Shown here: piece after piece, positions 50,946 to 59,710 of the stretch
How the letters are laid out: every line of letters begins with the position of its first letter
Position numbering within the stretch: position 1 is the stretch's first letter
Assembly (NCBI RefSeq): GCF_016863295.1
Contig: NZ_BOOP01000003.1
Location: 248,001 to 312,000 of the forward strand
From: Planotetraspora phitsanulokensis
GTDB taxonomy: Bacteria > Actinomycetota > Actinomycetes > Streptosporangiales > Streptosporangiaceae
Reading direction: 5' to 3'
Length of the DNA stretch: 64,000 nucleotides
Made by a program: the position numbers and the translations under genes
Notes under the pieces: model-generated
Seen by the model: only the letters and a program-made list of their open reading frames with translations
What the model was told of the DNA's origin: nothing
Databases searched by the model: none

Positions 50946-51555
50946 GTGAGCTTGATCGCCCTGCGGCGTGCCCTGACCGAACCCGCGGCCCCCGGGATCG
51001 GTCCGCTGCCGGCGGACGCCGCCTGCCTTCTCCTCGACCTGGAGGCGCCGCCGCGACTGGCCGCGCACCTGCGGGCCGTCCACGACACCGCGCTCAGGCT
51101 CGTCGACGCGATCGGCGACGCACTCCCCCGGCTGCGGTTCGACCACGAGGAGGTCCTGTTCGGCGCCGCCACTCACGACATCGGCAAGGTGATCCACACC
51201 GGCGAGTTGTCCGGACCGGGCCACGCGCACGAGCGGGCCGGATACGAACTGCTCCTCGCTCACGGTGTGGACGCCCGCCTCGCGCGCTTCGCCAGGAACC
51301 ACGCGACGTGGACGGCCGCCGACATCAGCACCGAGGACCTCCTGGTCAGCCTCGCGGACAAGATCTGGAAGGCGAAACGGGTCCGCGACCTCGAAGACCG
51401 CGTCGTCGAGGTCGCGGACCCGCCATGACAGCGGGGGCAGTCCCTGGGAGGCGTTCCTGGCCCTCGACGACGTCCTGGACGCACTCGCGCAGGACGCCGA
51501 CGACCGGCTCGCCTTCCAGGCCCGGCATCCGATCACGGTCGCTCCCGAACCCTGA
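50946..51555 (+). pseudogene. HD domain phosphohydrolase gene with frameshift
   Basis: GTG 50946 opens an HD-domain protein: FDHEEVLFGAATHDIGKVIH gives the metal-binding HD pair, followed by GHAHERAGYELLLAHG and FARNHATW, DLLVSLADKIWKAKRV. Near 51412-51425 the frame changes: after VVEVADPP stop, a shifted frame continues PWEAFLALDDVLDALAQDADD to 51555, the normal C-terminus. One indel divides the gene. HD proteins of this kind cleave phosphate esters or nucleotides, likely in the cytoplasm. If the indel is real the last 45 residues are lost. Confidence 0.78.
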
Positions 51556-51620
51556 GCGCGCGGGACTCGTCATGTCGCGCGACGCCGACCAGTGGGGCCT
51601 GTGTCCAGCAGGATGATCAC

Positions 51621-52223
51621 ATGACGGCGAAGAACGGCAAGCGGTGGAACCACAACATCCATTACCACCCCCGCGTCCTCCGCGCGGTCCCCGATGACGC
51701 CCGGCGAGCCCTCGACGTCGGCTGCGGCGAGGGCACGCTCGCCCGCGAACTCCGTCAGGCCGTGCCGCACGTCACCGGCATCGACCTCCACGCACCCAGC
51801 ATCGTCCAGGCCCGCGAACATCCGGACGACGTCGAGTACGTCCTCGGCGACTTCCTCACCCACCCCTTCGAGCCCGCCTCGTTCGACGTCATCGCGTCGG
51901 TGGCCACCCTGCACCACATGGACGCCGCCACCGGGTTGGCCCGCATGCGCGACCTGCTGCGCCCCGGCGGGGTCCTGGCCATCGTCGGCCTGGCCCGTAG
52001 CACCATGCCCGACGACCTGCCGCGCGACCTGGCCGGCATCGTCGTCGGCACCTTCCACCGCGCCATGAAGGGCCACTGGGACCATCCGTCCCCCACGGTG
52101 TGGCCGCCTCCGGTGACGTATCCGCAGATGCGAGCGTTGGCGGCCGAGGTCCTGCCCGGCTCCCGGTATCGCCGTCACCTTCTGCTGCGTTACAGCATCA
52201 CCTGGCGCAAACCGCAGGACTGA
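51621..52223 (+). CDS. Class I SAM-dependent methyltransferase
   Basis: A 200-residue methyltransferase from ATG 51621. Short N-terminal part (NHNIHYHPRVLRAV) typical of Methyltransf_11/25 relatives, motif I ALDVGCGEGTLARE (about 30-43), motif II DFLTHPFEPASFDVI, post-I loop DLLRPGGVLAIVGL. It ends with a conserved LRYSITWRKP strand. Likely methylates a small molecule; substrate unknown. It is alone, and convergent with the VOC gene. Confidence 0.88.
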   Translation: MTAKNGKRWNHNIHYHPRVLRAVPDDARRALDVGCGEGTLARELRQAVPHVTGIDLHAPSIVQAREHPDDVEYVLGDFLTHPFEPASFDVIASVATLHHMDAATGLARMRDLLRPGGVLAIVGLARSTMPDDLPRDLAGIVVGTFHRAMKGHWDHPSPTVWPPPVTYPQMRALAAEVLPGSRYRRHLLLRYSITWRKPQD

Positions 52224-52272
52224 GCGGTGGCCGCCCCCGGCGGGTCTTGAGCCGGCCAGGGGACCACTCCTC

Positions 52273-52680
52273 TCAGTAGGACTGCAACTCGATCAGCGTG
52301 CCTTCGGGGTCGCGCACGTGGGCGGTCCGGAGACCCGGGCCCCATTCGGGCCGGTCGGCGGCGGCCGCGACCTGTGCCGCTCCGTGGCGCAGGCACGTCG
52401 CCAGCGCGGCGTCCACGTCGACGACCCGGCAGACGAACATGACCTGGTCCTGCGCGGGCGAACCCTCGGCGGGCAGATCGGCCGTTCCCGCGACGGCGGC
52501 CATCGCGGCGCGGTCGAACAGGACCAGGACGCCCTGACCGTCGACGTCCCAGCCGGCATAGGGACCGGCCGCGTCACCCCTCGCGAGCTCGGCGCCGAGC
52601 ATCTCGGGGAGGACGGCGTCGTAGAAGGCGAAGCCCGCGGCGAAGCGGGTCACGAGCAGGCGAGGGTGCAGTGCGTCCAT
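52273..52680 (-). CDS. VOC/glyoxalase family protein
   Basis: A 135-residue single VOC domain from ATG 52680 with GTGGAGGACCTC before it. Opening MDALHPRLLVTRFAAGFAFYDAVLPEM is the first beta-alpha-beta-beta-beta unit, and second unit ends VRDPEGTLIELQSY, the family's terminal strand with a Glu metal ligand. Such proteins bind a metal or a small drug and include antibiotic-binding types. A divergent MarR gene with an 8-base inverted repeat between suggests inducible regulation. Ligand unknown. Confidence 0.87.
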   Translation of the reverse strand: MDALHPRLLVTRFAAGFAFYDAVLPEMLGAELARGDAAGPYAGWDVDGQGVLVLFDRAAMAAVAGTADLPAEGSPAQDQVMFVCRVVDVDAALATCLRHGAAQVAAAADRPEWGPGLRTAHVRDPEGTLIELQSY

Positions 52681-52700
52681 GAGGTCCTCCACAACGAGAA

Positions 52701-52722
52701 ATAGTGGGTGCTGGCCCACTAT
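52701..52722. promoter_or_regulatory. MarR-type operator between VOC and MarR genes
   Basis: ATAGTGGG (52701-52708), spacer TGCTGG, CCCACTAT (52715-52722): perfect 8-base arms in the 66-base gap. Placed 25 bases before the marR ATG, it can repress both genes. Confidence 0.8.
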
Positions 52723-52746
52723 AGGTGCTTCCCTACAATTGCTTGC

Positions 52747-53208
52747 ATGGACCTCCCCGCGGCCCGCCCGCCCAGCCTGCTCGGCCTCAGCACCTACCTG
52801 CTGTCGCAGACCGGAAAGACGGCACGGGCTCGACTCGCGCAGCGGCTCGCAGACAGGGGGCTCAAGCTCTGGCACATGGCGACACTGGCCGCTCTGGCCG
52901 ACTTCGGCCCTCATGTCCAGCGTGAGCTGGCGGCCAGGCTCGCGATGGACCCGAGCGACGTGGCCAAGGTGGTGGACGAACTGGCCGCCGCCGGTTACGT
53001 CGACCGCTCGCGCGACCCCGGGGACCGTCGTCGCGTCGCCGTCACGTTGACCGGCGCGGGCCGTGCGACGCTCGCCGAGCTCGACACCGAGGCCAGACAG
53101 GTGCAGGACGACATCCTCGCTCCGCTCAGCCTGGCGGAGCGCGCCCAGATCCACGTCCTGCTGGAGAAGGTGTACGGCGGGCTCCGACGTACGAGCGATC
53201 CGGCCTGA
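52747..53208 (+). CDS. MarR family transcriptional regulator
   Basis: A 153-residue winged-helix regulator from ATG 52747. The MarR core spans residues 20-140: GLKLWHMATLAALADFG, VQRELAARLAMDPSDVAKVVDELAAAGYV (recognition helix) and the wing RSRDPGDRRRVAVTLTGAG. It is divergent from the VOC gene with an 8-base palindrome between. It likely senses an aromatic or phenolic compound. Downstream sequence is a metallophosphoesterase remnant. Confidence 0.92.
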   Translation: MDLPAARPPSLLGLSTYLLSQTGKTARARLAQRLADRGLKLWHMATLAALADFGPHVQRELAARLAMDPSDVAKVVDELAAAGYVDRSRDPGDRRRVAVTLTGAGRATLAELDTEARQVQDDILAPLSLAERAQIHVLLEKVYGGLRRTSDPA

Positions 53209-53627
53209 AGCGCGAGCCCCCCGAGCGGCCGGGCGGCAGCGAGACGCTCACCCCCAACCCGGTGTCCACCCGTACCGACATCGTCGACACCTCACAGGGC
53301 ACCGTGCACATGGTGCTGGGCGGTGGCGGCGTGTCCGGCACCACCAACGGGTCGTTCTTCAAGGACGGCACCGGGAAGGTCATCACCGCGGTCGCCCCGA
53401 ACCCCGGCGGTGGGCACACCTCGACCTACGTCAAGGAGCAGGCCGTCTGGATCGGCGTCCGCGACCTTGACCACCCGTACGGCTTCGCCGCGTTCGACGT
53501 CGACCCGGGCCGCCACCGGGGCGACACCACGACCATGACGGTGACGTACTACAACGTCAACAAGCCGCACGGCGACCTGTCGGTCTTCGAGCGGTTCACC
53601 CTGCACCGCAGGCGGTCCGACGGCTGA
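53209..53627 (+). pseudogene. C-terminal remnant of a metallophosphoesterase
   Basis: Directly after the marR stop, another frame is open without a start: it reads RPGGSETLTPNPVSTRTDIV then DTSQGTVHMVLGGGG and ends with DHPYGFAAFDVDPGRH, MTVTYYNVNKPHGDL and SVFERFTLHRRRSDG. This is the C-terminal beta domain seen after the calcineurin-like catalytic domain in actinobacterial secreted metallophosphoesterases. The catalytic domain is absent, so a rearrangement has fused its 3' end behind marR. Confidence 0.78.
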
Positions 53628-53650
53628 CGCCGCATCGAGGCTGTCACTTC

Positions 53651-53693
53651 ACGACGTTCGCCGGGTCGCGTTGCGCGGCCCGGCGAACGTCGT
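53651..53693 (+). terminator. Hairpin terminator
   Basis: ACGACGTTCGCCGGG (53651-53665) pairs with CCCGGCGAACGTCGT (53679-53693), 15 bases perfect, loop 13. It follows the phosphoesterase remnant. Confidence 0.75.
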
Positions 53694-53739
53694 CGTCGTG
53701 TGTCCGCTGTTGCGGGGTTGCCAGGAGTTCGCATAGGCA

Positions 53740-53770
53740 GACGGCCCGCCGGGATTCCCGGCGGGCCGTC
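53740..53770. terminator. Bidirectional hairpin terminator
   Basis: GACGGCCCGCCGGG (53740-53753), loop ATT, CCCGGCGGGCCGTC (53757-53770), 14-base perfect stem followed by TTAT on the plus strand. It lies between the phosphoesterase remnant and the convergent phosphatase gene. Confidence 0.85.
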
Positions 53771-53788
53771 TTATGAGTTGCGCTGAGG

Positions 53789-56536
53789 TCAGCCGTCGTT
53801 CTCCGACGACGGGATGTAGGCGCCCGGCACCTGCTCCGGCGTGACGATCTTGGACTCACCCGGGTAGGGCTTCTTCCAGTCGTGCGCCTCGTACCACGCG
53901 AAGTGGTTCATCTGCTCGGGGTTGGCGGAGTCAGCCCTGGCGCTGGGCCCGGTGAACGCCTGCTTCGACTTCCAGGCCCCCCACTTCGCCGCGACCTCCT
54001 TCTCGGCCGTCGGCACCGTCGCCGTGGGCGCGGCCGCGGCGGCCGGGTCCTGCGGAGCCGGGACGTCCGCGCCGCAGGACGGCAGCTTCGTGCCCGACAG
54101 ACCCAGGGTCAGCGAGGTGCGGTTCGGGAGGAAGGTGAACGGCGTGTAGTCGGGCGTGTTGGTGAAGGCCGCAGTCATCGGGGTGGCGGCGGTGTCCTTC
54201 TGGTTCATCGGGTGGATCCCGAGGATCTGCTCGATGGTCCGCATCATGGTGATCTGCGTGTAGTAGTGGCTGTCGACCTTGCCGTGCTGGGCCCAGGGGC
54301 TGATGATCTGGACCGGGGCGCGGTGTCCGTCGACGTGGTCGGTGCCCGCCTGGGAGTCGTCCTCGACGACGAAGATCGCCGAGTCCTTCCAGTACTTGCT
54401 GTGCGAGATCTCGTCAACGATCTTGCCGACGGCCAGGTCGTTGTCGGCGACCTGGGCGGCGCCGTTCACCGGGCCACCGGTGTGGTCGCTGGAGAGCCAG
54501 AACATGTTCAGGTTCGCCGGCCCGTTGGCCTCGAAGTCCTGCTTCCAGATCTGGTACCGGTAGATGTCCGGGACGCTGGTGTCGAACTTCGGGAAGCCGT
54601 GCACCGACACGTCGTTGAGCGACGGGATCGGCGAGGACGAGTTCAGGGTGTAGGCGGTGCCCTGCCCGGTCGCGTCCATGTTCTTGGTGTCGCAGTACAG
54701 GTTCTGCCAGGTGGCGGCCGCCGGCTTGGACAGGAACTGGTGGAACTCGCCGAAGTCGCGCACGCTCTTGCCCGCCGCCTGCGCACCGGACCAGATGAAG
54801 CCGGTCCGCTGGTGGCCGAGAGCGTCGTCCTCGGTGTCGTAGCTGCGCAGGTACTCGCCGGCCGAGGACTCGGTGTACTCCGGGTTGTCGGCCTGCATCA
54901 GCCAGTTGTGACCCTCGGCGGAGTTGGTGCCGATGTCGTAGGTGTTGTCGTACAGACCGAACTGCTCGGCCAGCGCGTGCTGGTTCGGCGTCACGTTCTC
55001 GCCGTACTGGGCCAGCGTCGGCTCGCCGTTGCCCTGCGGGATGTCACCGAAGACCTGGTCGTAGGTCCGGTTCTCCTTGACCAGCAGGAAGACGTGCTTG
55101 ATGGTCGACGGGTCGCCGAGCCGCTTCGGGACCGCTTCGGCCTTCTGCTTGTTGCCGTGGGCCAGCTTGAGGTCGTTCTTGCCCCAGCCGTTCTGCTCGA
55201 AGACCGTGTCCGTGTACCTGCCGATCTCCTTGTCGGACGGCAGCTTGAACCGCGTCAGGCTCGACGTCGTGTCGTGGGTACCGTGCCCGGCCGCGGTCGT
55301 GGGACGGCGGGCGTCGATGCCACGGGTGTTGGAGACGACCACGTCGTCGCCCACGGTGGTGATCTCCGCGGGGAAGTAGTCCGTCGGGAGCAGGCCGACG
55401 TAGCTGACCGGCTCCTGCGGCTTGGTGTAGCGGTAGACGGCGACCGCGTTGGCGCGGCCGAGCGTCACCAGCAGGTGACCGTCGTCGGTGAGCGTCACCG
55501 CGTCGGGCTCGTAACCCACCGAGGCCTCCGGCCACGGCTGGGTGGCGATGGTCTGGACGACCTTGTCGCGCTTGGAGTCGATGACCGACACGTCGTTGGT
55601 GGCGGTGTTGGTGACGAACACCACCCCGTCCTTGGCGTACACGGCGGTCGGGTGCAGACCGACCTCGATGCTCGCCGGGGCGGCAGCCGGGTTGGACAGG
55701 TCGATGACGCTGACCGTGCCGGTGGTGGTGGCACCGGTCTTCGGGTCGGCCGGAACCTGGGTGCCGTACGAGTTGATCGTGGTCTCGCCGGGCTTCGCCG
55801 GACGCCCGCCCTCGTTGCTCACGTACAGCTTGTTGCCGACCTGGACCATGCCACGCGGGGCGTTGCCCACGGCCCAGGTCTGCTTGACGGCCCCGGTCAC
55901 CGCGTCGAGCGCGACCACGCGGTTCTGGCCGTTGACCGCCGCGTACACGGTGGAGCCGTCGGCCGAGAAGACCGCCGCGGCCATCAGCGCGTGCTTGGAG
56001 CCGTCCGCCGGGATCTTGAGGTCGACCGGGTTGGTGACGCTGCCGTCCGCGTTCACGTCGAGCCGGGTGTAGCCGTCGGTCCGGCCCAGCCACAGGTGCT
56101 TACCGTCGGGCGAGTACGTGGGGCCTTCCTGGCCGACGTCGGTGCCGCTGAGGCGCGGGGTCGACGACGCGGAGTTGCTGACGACCTGCTGCACCTGCCA
56201 GGTCTTCAGGTCGACGATCGCGAGCGCCGCCCCACCGTCGGTGACCGCGGCCGCGAGGTGGGTGCCGTCCGGGCTGACCGTGGACGACATGATCTTGCCG
56301 TTGTTGATGACGAGGCGGTCACCGATCGGCTTGATGTACTGGTCGCCGGAGACGACCAGGCCCTTGTCGGTGGTCTGGCCGACCTGGTCGTTGCCGAACA
56401 CCCCGGTGTTGGCGTAGGCGATGCCCCCGCCGGCGACGACCAGAGCGGCGGTGGCGGCTGCCAGGAGGTTGACCCGGCGGCCGGTGGGTCGGAGTCCGAA
56501 ACGGTCCTTCGTGACGCGCTGACGCGTGACGTGCAT
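53789..56536 (-). CDS. Fused YncE-like beta-propeller and alkaline phosphatase-superfamily protein
   Basis: A 915-residue exported protein from ATG 56536 with AAAGGAA upstream. Signal/anchor helix at about residues 22-44. Residues 50-430 form a YncE-like seven-bladed propeller (VSPDGTHLAAAV, YSPDGKHLWLGRTDG, VSVIDLSNPAA, LTDDGHLLVTLGRAN). A phosphoesterase domain follows from about 480: HVFLLVKENRTYDQVFGD is the metal- and nucleophile-bearing start, then TNSAEGHNWLMQADNPEY, and VEDDSQAGTDHVDGHRAP. It should cleave phosphodiesters or phosphomonoesters outside the cell. The adjacent ABC exporter genes may be in its regulon. Confidence 0.92.
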   Translation of the reverse strand: MHVTRQRVTKDRFGLRPTGRRVNLLAAATAALVVAGGGIAYANTGVFGNDQVGQTTDKGLVVSGDQYIKPIGDRLVINNGKIMSSTVSPDGTHLAAAVTDGGAALAIVDLKTWQVQQVVSNSASSTPRLSGTDVGQEGPTYSPDGKHLWLGRTDGYTRLDVNADGSVTNPVDLKIPADGSKHALMAAAVFSADGSTVYAAVNGQNRVVALDAVTGAVKQTWAVGNAPRGMVQVGNKLYVSNEGGRPAKPGETTINSYGTQVPADPKTGATTTGTVSVIDLSNPAAAPASIEVGLHPTAVYAKDGVVFVTNTATNDVSVIDSKRDKVVQTIATQPWPEASVGYEPDAVTLTDDGHLLVTLGRANAVAVYRYTKPQEPVSYVGLLPTDYFPAEITTVGDDVVVSNTRGIDARRPTTAAGHGTHDTTSSLTRFKLPSDKEIGRYTDTVFEQNGWGKNDLKLAHGNKQKAEAVPKRLGDPSTIKHVFLLVKENRTYDQVFGDIPQGNGEPTLAQYGENVTPNQHALAEQFGLYDNTYDIGTNSAEGHNWLMQADNPEYTESSAGEYLRSYDTEDDALGHQRTGFIWSGAQAAGKSVRDFGEFHQFLSKPAAATWQNLYCDTKNMDATGQGTAYTLNSSSPIPSLNDVSVHGFPKFDTSVPDIYRYQIWKQDFEANGPANLNMFWLSSDHTGGPVNGAAQVADNDLAVGKIVDEISHSKYWKDSAIFVVEDDSQAGTDHVDGHRAPVQIISPWAQHGKVDSHYYTQITMMRTIEQILGIHPMNQKDTAATPMTAAFTNTPDYTPFTFLPNRTSLTLGLSGTKLPSCGADVPAPQDPAAAAAPTATVPTAEKEVAAKWGAWKSKQAFTGPSARADSANPEQMNHFAWYEAHDWKKPYPGESKIVTPEQVPGAYIPSSENDG

Positions 56537-56540
56537 GAAA

Positions 56541-57896
56541 CTATTCCTTTGTCGTGCTCGTGAGCAGGTCGACGTTCCCGTCGAACTGCCACAGGGGGTT
56601 GGGCGCGTCCCCGTTCGGGGTGCGCACCTGGAAGTAGCCGTTCACCTCCTTCGGTCCGTCTCCGTCGGCGACGTACCGCCCGTCTGCGGTGACGTCGAGC
56701 TGGTAGATGGCGTTGCCCACGGCGGTCGCGTCGGGGAGGCGCCAGGTCACGACACACCGCCAGTCGTTGCCCGGTCCCTCGTCGTCGACCCGGGAGTCTC
56801 CCTTGTCGCAGGACGCGGTGGCCTGCATCTGGGCCTCGGTGACGTCGGGCCGGTGGAGCTCCTGCGTCTGCAGCCGGTAGAGGTGGGCGTACACCGTGGC
56901 GAGCGAGTCCTGGAGCTTCCCCTTCTCGATCCCCGAGCCCGTGGCCGGGGTCGCGACCGCGATCACGCCGATGGTGACGGCGACCAGCGCGGCCAGCGGG
57001 AGCGCTCCCGCCACGACGACGCGCCGGCCCGACCCGTCGTATGACAGGTCGGTGAAGTCGCGGCGCAGGAACAGGCGGTAGGCCAGCGCGGTGGCGACGG
57101 CCGCCCACGCCAGGCTCACCACGAGGCCGATGAGGAGGGGGCCCGCCTGCGCCGGGTCGGTGAAGAGCCCGCGCCAGGCGAGGAAGGCGTGGCTCGGCAG
57201 GCCCAGCTGTACGGCCACCGGCAGCGGGAGCAACTGCACGAGCTGCAGCGCCAGGGCGAGGATCGCGGGCAGCAGCAGCCCCATCGGGGAGCGGCCCAGG
57301 GTCACCGAGCCGAGGAGACCGACCGCGGCGAACGCCAGCGTCGGCGCCAACGCGCAGGCCCATGCGAGCAGCACCTTGCCGGCCGCGTCCGCGGGGGCGA
57401 GGAGATGGCCGTCCAGGCCGACGAGCGGCCGGTTGCCGACCGCGGCCAGGCCACCGGCGATGCCCGACGCGGTCAGTCCGGCCACCAGCAGCAGGATCAC
57501 GGTGAGGCTGGCGAGGGTCTTCGCCATGAAGATCCGCTGCGGGGAGCGGACCGCCACGAGGAGGTGGCGCCAGGTGCCCAGCCGGTCCTCGACGGCGAAG
57601 ACGTCGCCGGCGACCAGCGCCGTCAGCAGCGGGAGCGCCCAGGTGCACGAGAAGTCCAGCACCACCAGCGACCCCGCCCAGCCGGTCGAGTTCATCAGGC
57701 GGCCGAAGACCGTGTCGGCGGGCAGCGAGCTCTGCAGGCTCACCGCGGCCACGAAGCCCGCGGGGCCGATCCAGCAGGCGAGCAGCAGCAGGCGGATCCG
57801 CCACTGGGAGAGGAGCTTGACCAGCTCGAACCGGTAGCCGTGCAGCACGGGCGCCGGCCGGGCGGCCGCCCGGGGCTGGGTGGCGGTCGCGGTCAT
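56541..57896 (-). CDS. ABC exporter permease
   Basis: A 451-residue membrane protein from ATG 57896, overlapping the ATPase stop (TGATG). About six membrane helices are clustered in the N-terminal 300 residues (for example SLTVILLLVAGLTASGIAG), and an outside domain of about 130 residues near the C-terminus holds PDVTEAQMQATASCDKGDS and a Cys pair, likely a disulfide. It pairs with the ATPase upstream. Only 4 bases separate it from the phosphatase gene, so three genes form one operon. Confidence 0.88.
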   Translation of the reverse strand: MTATATQPRAAARPAPVLHGYRFELVKLLSQWRIRLLLLACWIGPAGFVAAVSLQSSLPADTVFGRLMNSTGWAGSLVVLDFSCTWALPLLTALVAGDVFAVEDRLGTWRHLLVAVRSPQRIFMAKTLASLTVILLLVAGLTASGIAGGLAAVGNRPLVGLDGHLLAPADAAGKVLLAWACALAPTLAFAAVGLLGSVTLGRSPMGLLLPAILALALQLVQLLPLPVAVQLGLPSHAFLAWRGLFTDPAQAGPLLIGLVVSLAWAAVATALAYRLFLRRDFTDLSYDGSGRRVVVAGALPLAALVAVTIGVIAVATPATGSGIEKGKLQDSLATVYAHLYRLQTQELHRPDVTEAQMQATASCDKGDSRVDDEGPGNDWRCVVTWRLPDATAVGNAIYQLDVTADGRYVADGDGPKEVNGYFQVRTPNGDAPNPLWQFDGNVDLLTSTTKE

Positions 57897-58870
57897 CACA
57901 GGTCCTCCTGGTCGGTCTGCGCGTTCACGGTCCCGGTGCCGGTCCCGGTCAAGGCCAGGAACGCGGCCTCGAGCGGTGTCACCACGGGCCCGAGCTCTCG
58001 GAGCGCCACACCGGCGTGCACGAGCCGTACGACCAGTTCGTCGAGGGCCTGCACCGGCCCGCGGACGACGACGTCGGTGTCCAGCCGCTGACCGGGCTCG
58101 GAGCCGGCCACGACGTGCAGCCCAGGGGTCTCCGACGCCAGGCGGCGGGCGGCCTCCGGGTCGGAGGTGAGCAGGCGGTAGTCGAGTTCGCCGCTCTCGG
58201 TGGCGAGCTTGCTCAGCGGCCCGGAGAAGACGACCCGTCCGGTGGCGAGGAGGGTGACCTCGGAGCACAGCGCGGCGAGGTCGTCCATCCGGTGACTGGA
58301 GAGGACCACCGCGGTCCCCTCCGCGGCGAGTCCGGTGAGAACGCGGTGCACGTGGTGCTTGCCGGCGGGGTCCAGGCCGTTGGCCGGCTCGTCCAGGACG
58401 AGCAGCCGCGGCTTGGTGAGCAGCGCGGCGGCCAGCCCGAGCCGCTGGCGCATCCCCAGTGAGAAGCCCCGGACACGGTCGTCGGCGACGTCGGTGAGCC
58501 CGACCTGCTCCAGCACGTCGTCGACGCCGGCGGCGCCCCCGGCGTCGTACCGGCGCAGCGAGGCCAGGGCCGAAAGGTTCTGCCGCGCGGTGAGCGAGGG
58601 ATAGAGCCCAGGTCCGTCCACGAAGCCCGCGACGCCGTCGGGGACGGCGAGCGTCCGCCCGACCGGCGTGCCCAGGATCTCGAGGCTGCCGCCGTCCGCG
58701 ACCGCCAGGCCCAGCAGCAGACCGAGGAGCGTGGTCTTGCCGGCGCCGTTCGGGCCGACCAGGCCGTGGATCTGCCCGCTCGCCACGTCGAGGTCGACGC
58801 CGTCGAGTGCGACCACATCACCGAACGACTTCGTGATCCCGCGAGCCCGGGCTGCGGGGGTCCTGTCCAT
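57896..58870 (-). CDS. ABC exporter ATP-binding protein
   Basis: A 324-residue ATPase from ATG 58870. Walker A GPNGAGKTT near residue 39-47, signature FSLGMRQRLG near 134, Walker B LLVLDEPANGLDP near 155. The C-terminal 110 residues (about 215-324) resemble the DrrA-type extension that ends with a short acidic tail. It partners the permease overlapping its stop. The operon may export a product made or modified outside by the phosphatase. Confidence 0.93.
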   Translation of the reverse strand: MDRTPAARARGITKSFGDVVALDGVDLDVASGQIHGLVGPNGAGKTTLLGLLLGLAVADGGSLEILGTPVGRTLAVPDGVAGFVDGPGLYPSLTARQNLSALASLRRYDAGGAAGVDDVLEQVGLTDVADDRVRGFSLGMRQRLGLAAALLTKPRLLVLDEPANGLDPAGKHHVHRVLTGLAAEGTAVVLSSHRMDDLAALCSEVTLLATGRVVFSGPLSKLATESGELDYRLLTSDPEAARRLASETPGLHVVAGSEPGQRLDTDVVVRGPVQALDELVVRLVHAGVALRELGPVVTPLEAAFLALTGTGTGTVNAQTDQEDL

Positions 58871-59183
58871 GTCGGTCTCCCTTGGCTTGATCTACAGCAA
58901 GGGAGAACCTAAAGATCGCGGCTTGCGTCAGTAAGGCGCGCGGTCAAACGTTGGGGAAATCTCACTTAACGGTCGATATGCCTCTTAACCTGGCGCTAAC
59001 TGTCCTAACCTGGCGCTAACCTACGGAGGCACCGGGCGGGCCATCGGTGGCGGACGAACCCGCATGGACCCCTGGGAGACGACACCGGGCCGGCGCCGCA
59101 CCGGCCGGCCGTGAACGGTGTCGGGCCGGGCAGAATGGCCCGCCGCCTCTTCACAATCGGTGCGCCTACCTCGTCGTACAGGT
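58871..59183. other. Divergent promoter region of the exporter operon
   Basis: About 310 bases. Contains the GTTA repeat array at 58986-59020 and a long GC-rich stretch before the membrane-protein gene at 59184. No gene seen. Confidence 0.5.
58986..59020. promoter_or_regulatory. Direct GTTAGCGCCAG repeats upstream of the ABC exporter
   Basis: TAACCTGGCGCTAAC occurs twice exactly (58986-59000 and 59006-59020) with a 20-base period. Read on the minus strand this is a run of GTTA at offsets 0, 11, 20 and 31, the spacing seen in binding sites of OmpR/PhoB-type regulators. A further GTTAAG lies about 20 bases downstream. Confidence 0.65.
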
Positions 59184-59612
59184 ATGACCGTCATCTTGCG
59201 TCGCCTGGTGCTCGTGGCGTTGACCGCGGCGAACGCGGTCACGGGTGGCTGGGCCTACGGCGCTCCGCGGCACTGGTACGAGAATTTCCCTGGGATGGGC
59301 CGAAGTTGGCTGCCCCAGCTGGGCCCCTTCAACGAGCACATGGCCAAGGACGCCGGGGCGATGTTCCTGGCACTCGCGGTCCTGGGCCTGATCGCGCTGT
59401 GGCGGGTGGAGAGCACCGTGTTCGTGCAGGCGATCGGGCTGGTCCTGCTGACTTTCAACGTGCTGCACCTGATCTACCACATGCGGCATCTGCACGTGTA
59501 CGGCGATCTCGACAAGGCGCTCAACGTCATCGTGCTGGTCCTGCTCGTCGCACTGTCCGCCGCGCTGCTCGCTCCCGAGCGGACCCGCAGGGCGGTCGCC
59601 GCACACCGGTGA
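59184..59612 (+). CDS. Small four-helix membrane protein
   Basis: A 142-residue protein from ATG 59184. Four helices near residues 5-25, 52-70, 75-95 and 113-133; the first is followed by GAPRHWYENFPGMGRSWLP and the others by EHMAKDAGAMFLA and HLIYHMRHLHVYGD, a pattern with His residues on membrane faces found in small actinobacterial proteins of unknown function. Likely integral membrane, possibly haem- or metal-related, but not recognised. A terminator follows. Confidence 0.7.
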   Translation: MTVILRRLVLVALTAANAVTGGWAYGAPRHWYENFPGMGRSWLPQLGPFNEHMAKDAGAMFLALAVLGLIALWRVESTVFVQAIGLVLLTFNVLHLIYHMRHLHVYGDLDKALNVIVLVLLVALSAALLAPERTRRAVAAHR

Positions 59613-59636
59613 CGGTCGCCCGCCGCCGAAATGGAC

Positions 59637-59679
59637 GGCGGCCCCCGACCTCGCGCAACGCTGGTCGGGGGCCGCCTTT
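59637..59679 (+). terminator. Terminator after the small membrane protein
   Basis: GGCGGCCCCCGACC (59637-59650) and GGTCGGGGGCCGCC (59663-59676) pair perfectly over a 12-base loop, followed by TTTC. Confidence 0.8.
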
Positions 59680-59710
59680 CCGCCAGGTGGCAGCGGTCGG
59701 CCTGTCGTCG

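Noticed and set aside
53882-56563. Very long plus-strand open frame of 893 codons
   Set aside because: It is antisense to the YncE/phosphatase gene. Its peptide is Arg/Gly/Val-rich without domains, as expected from a shadow of a GC-rich gene.
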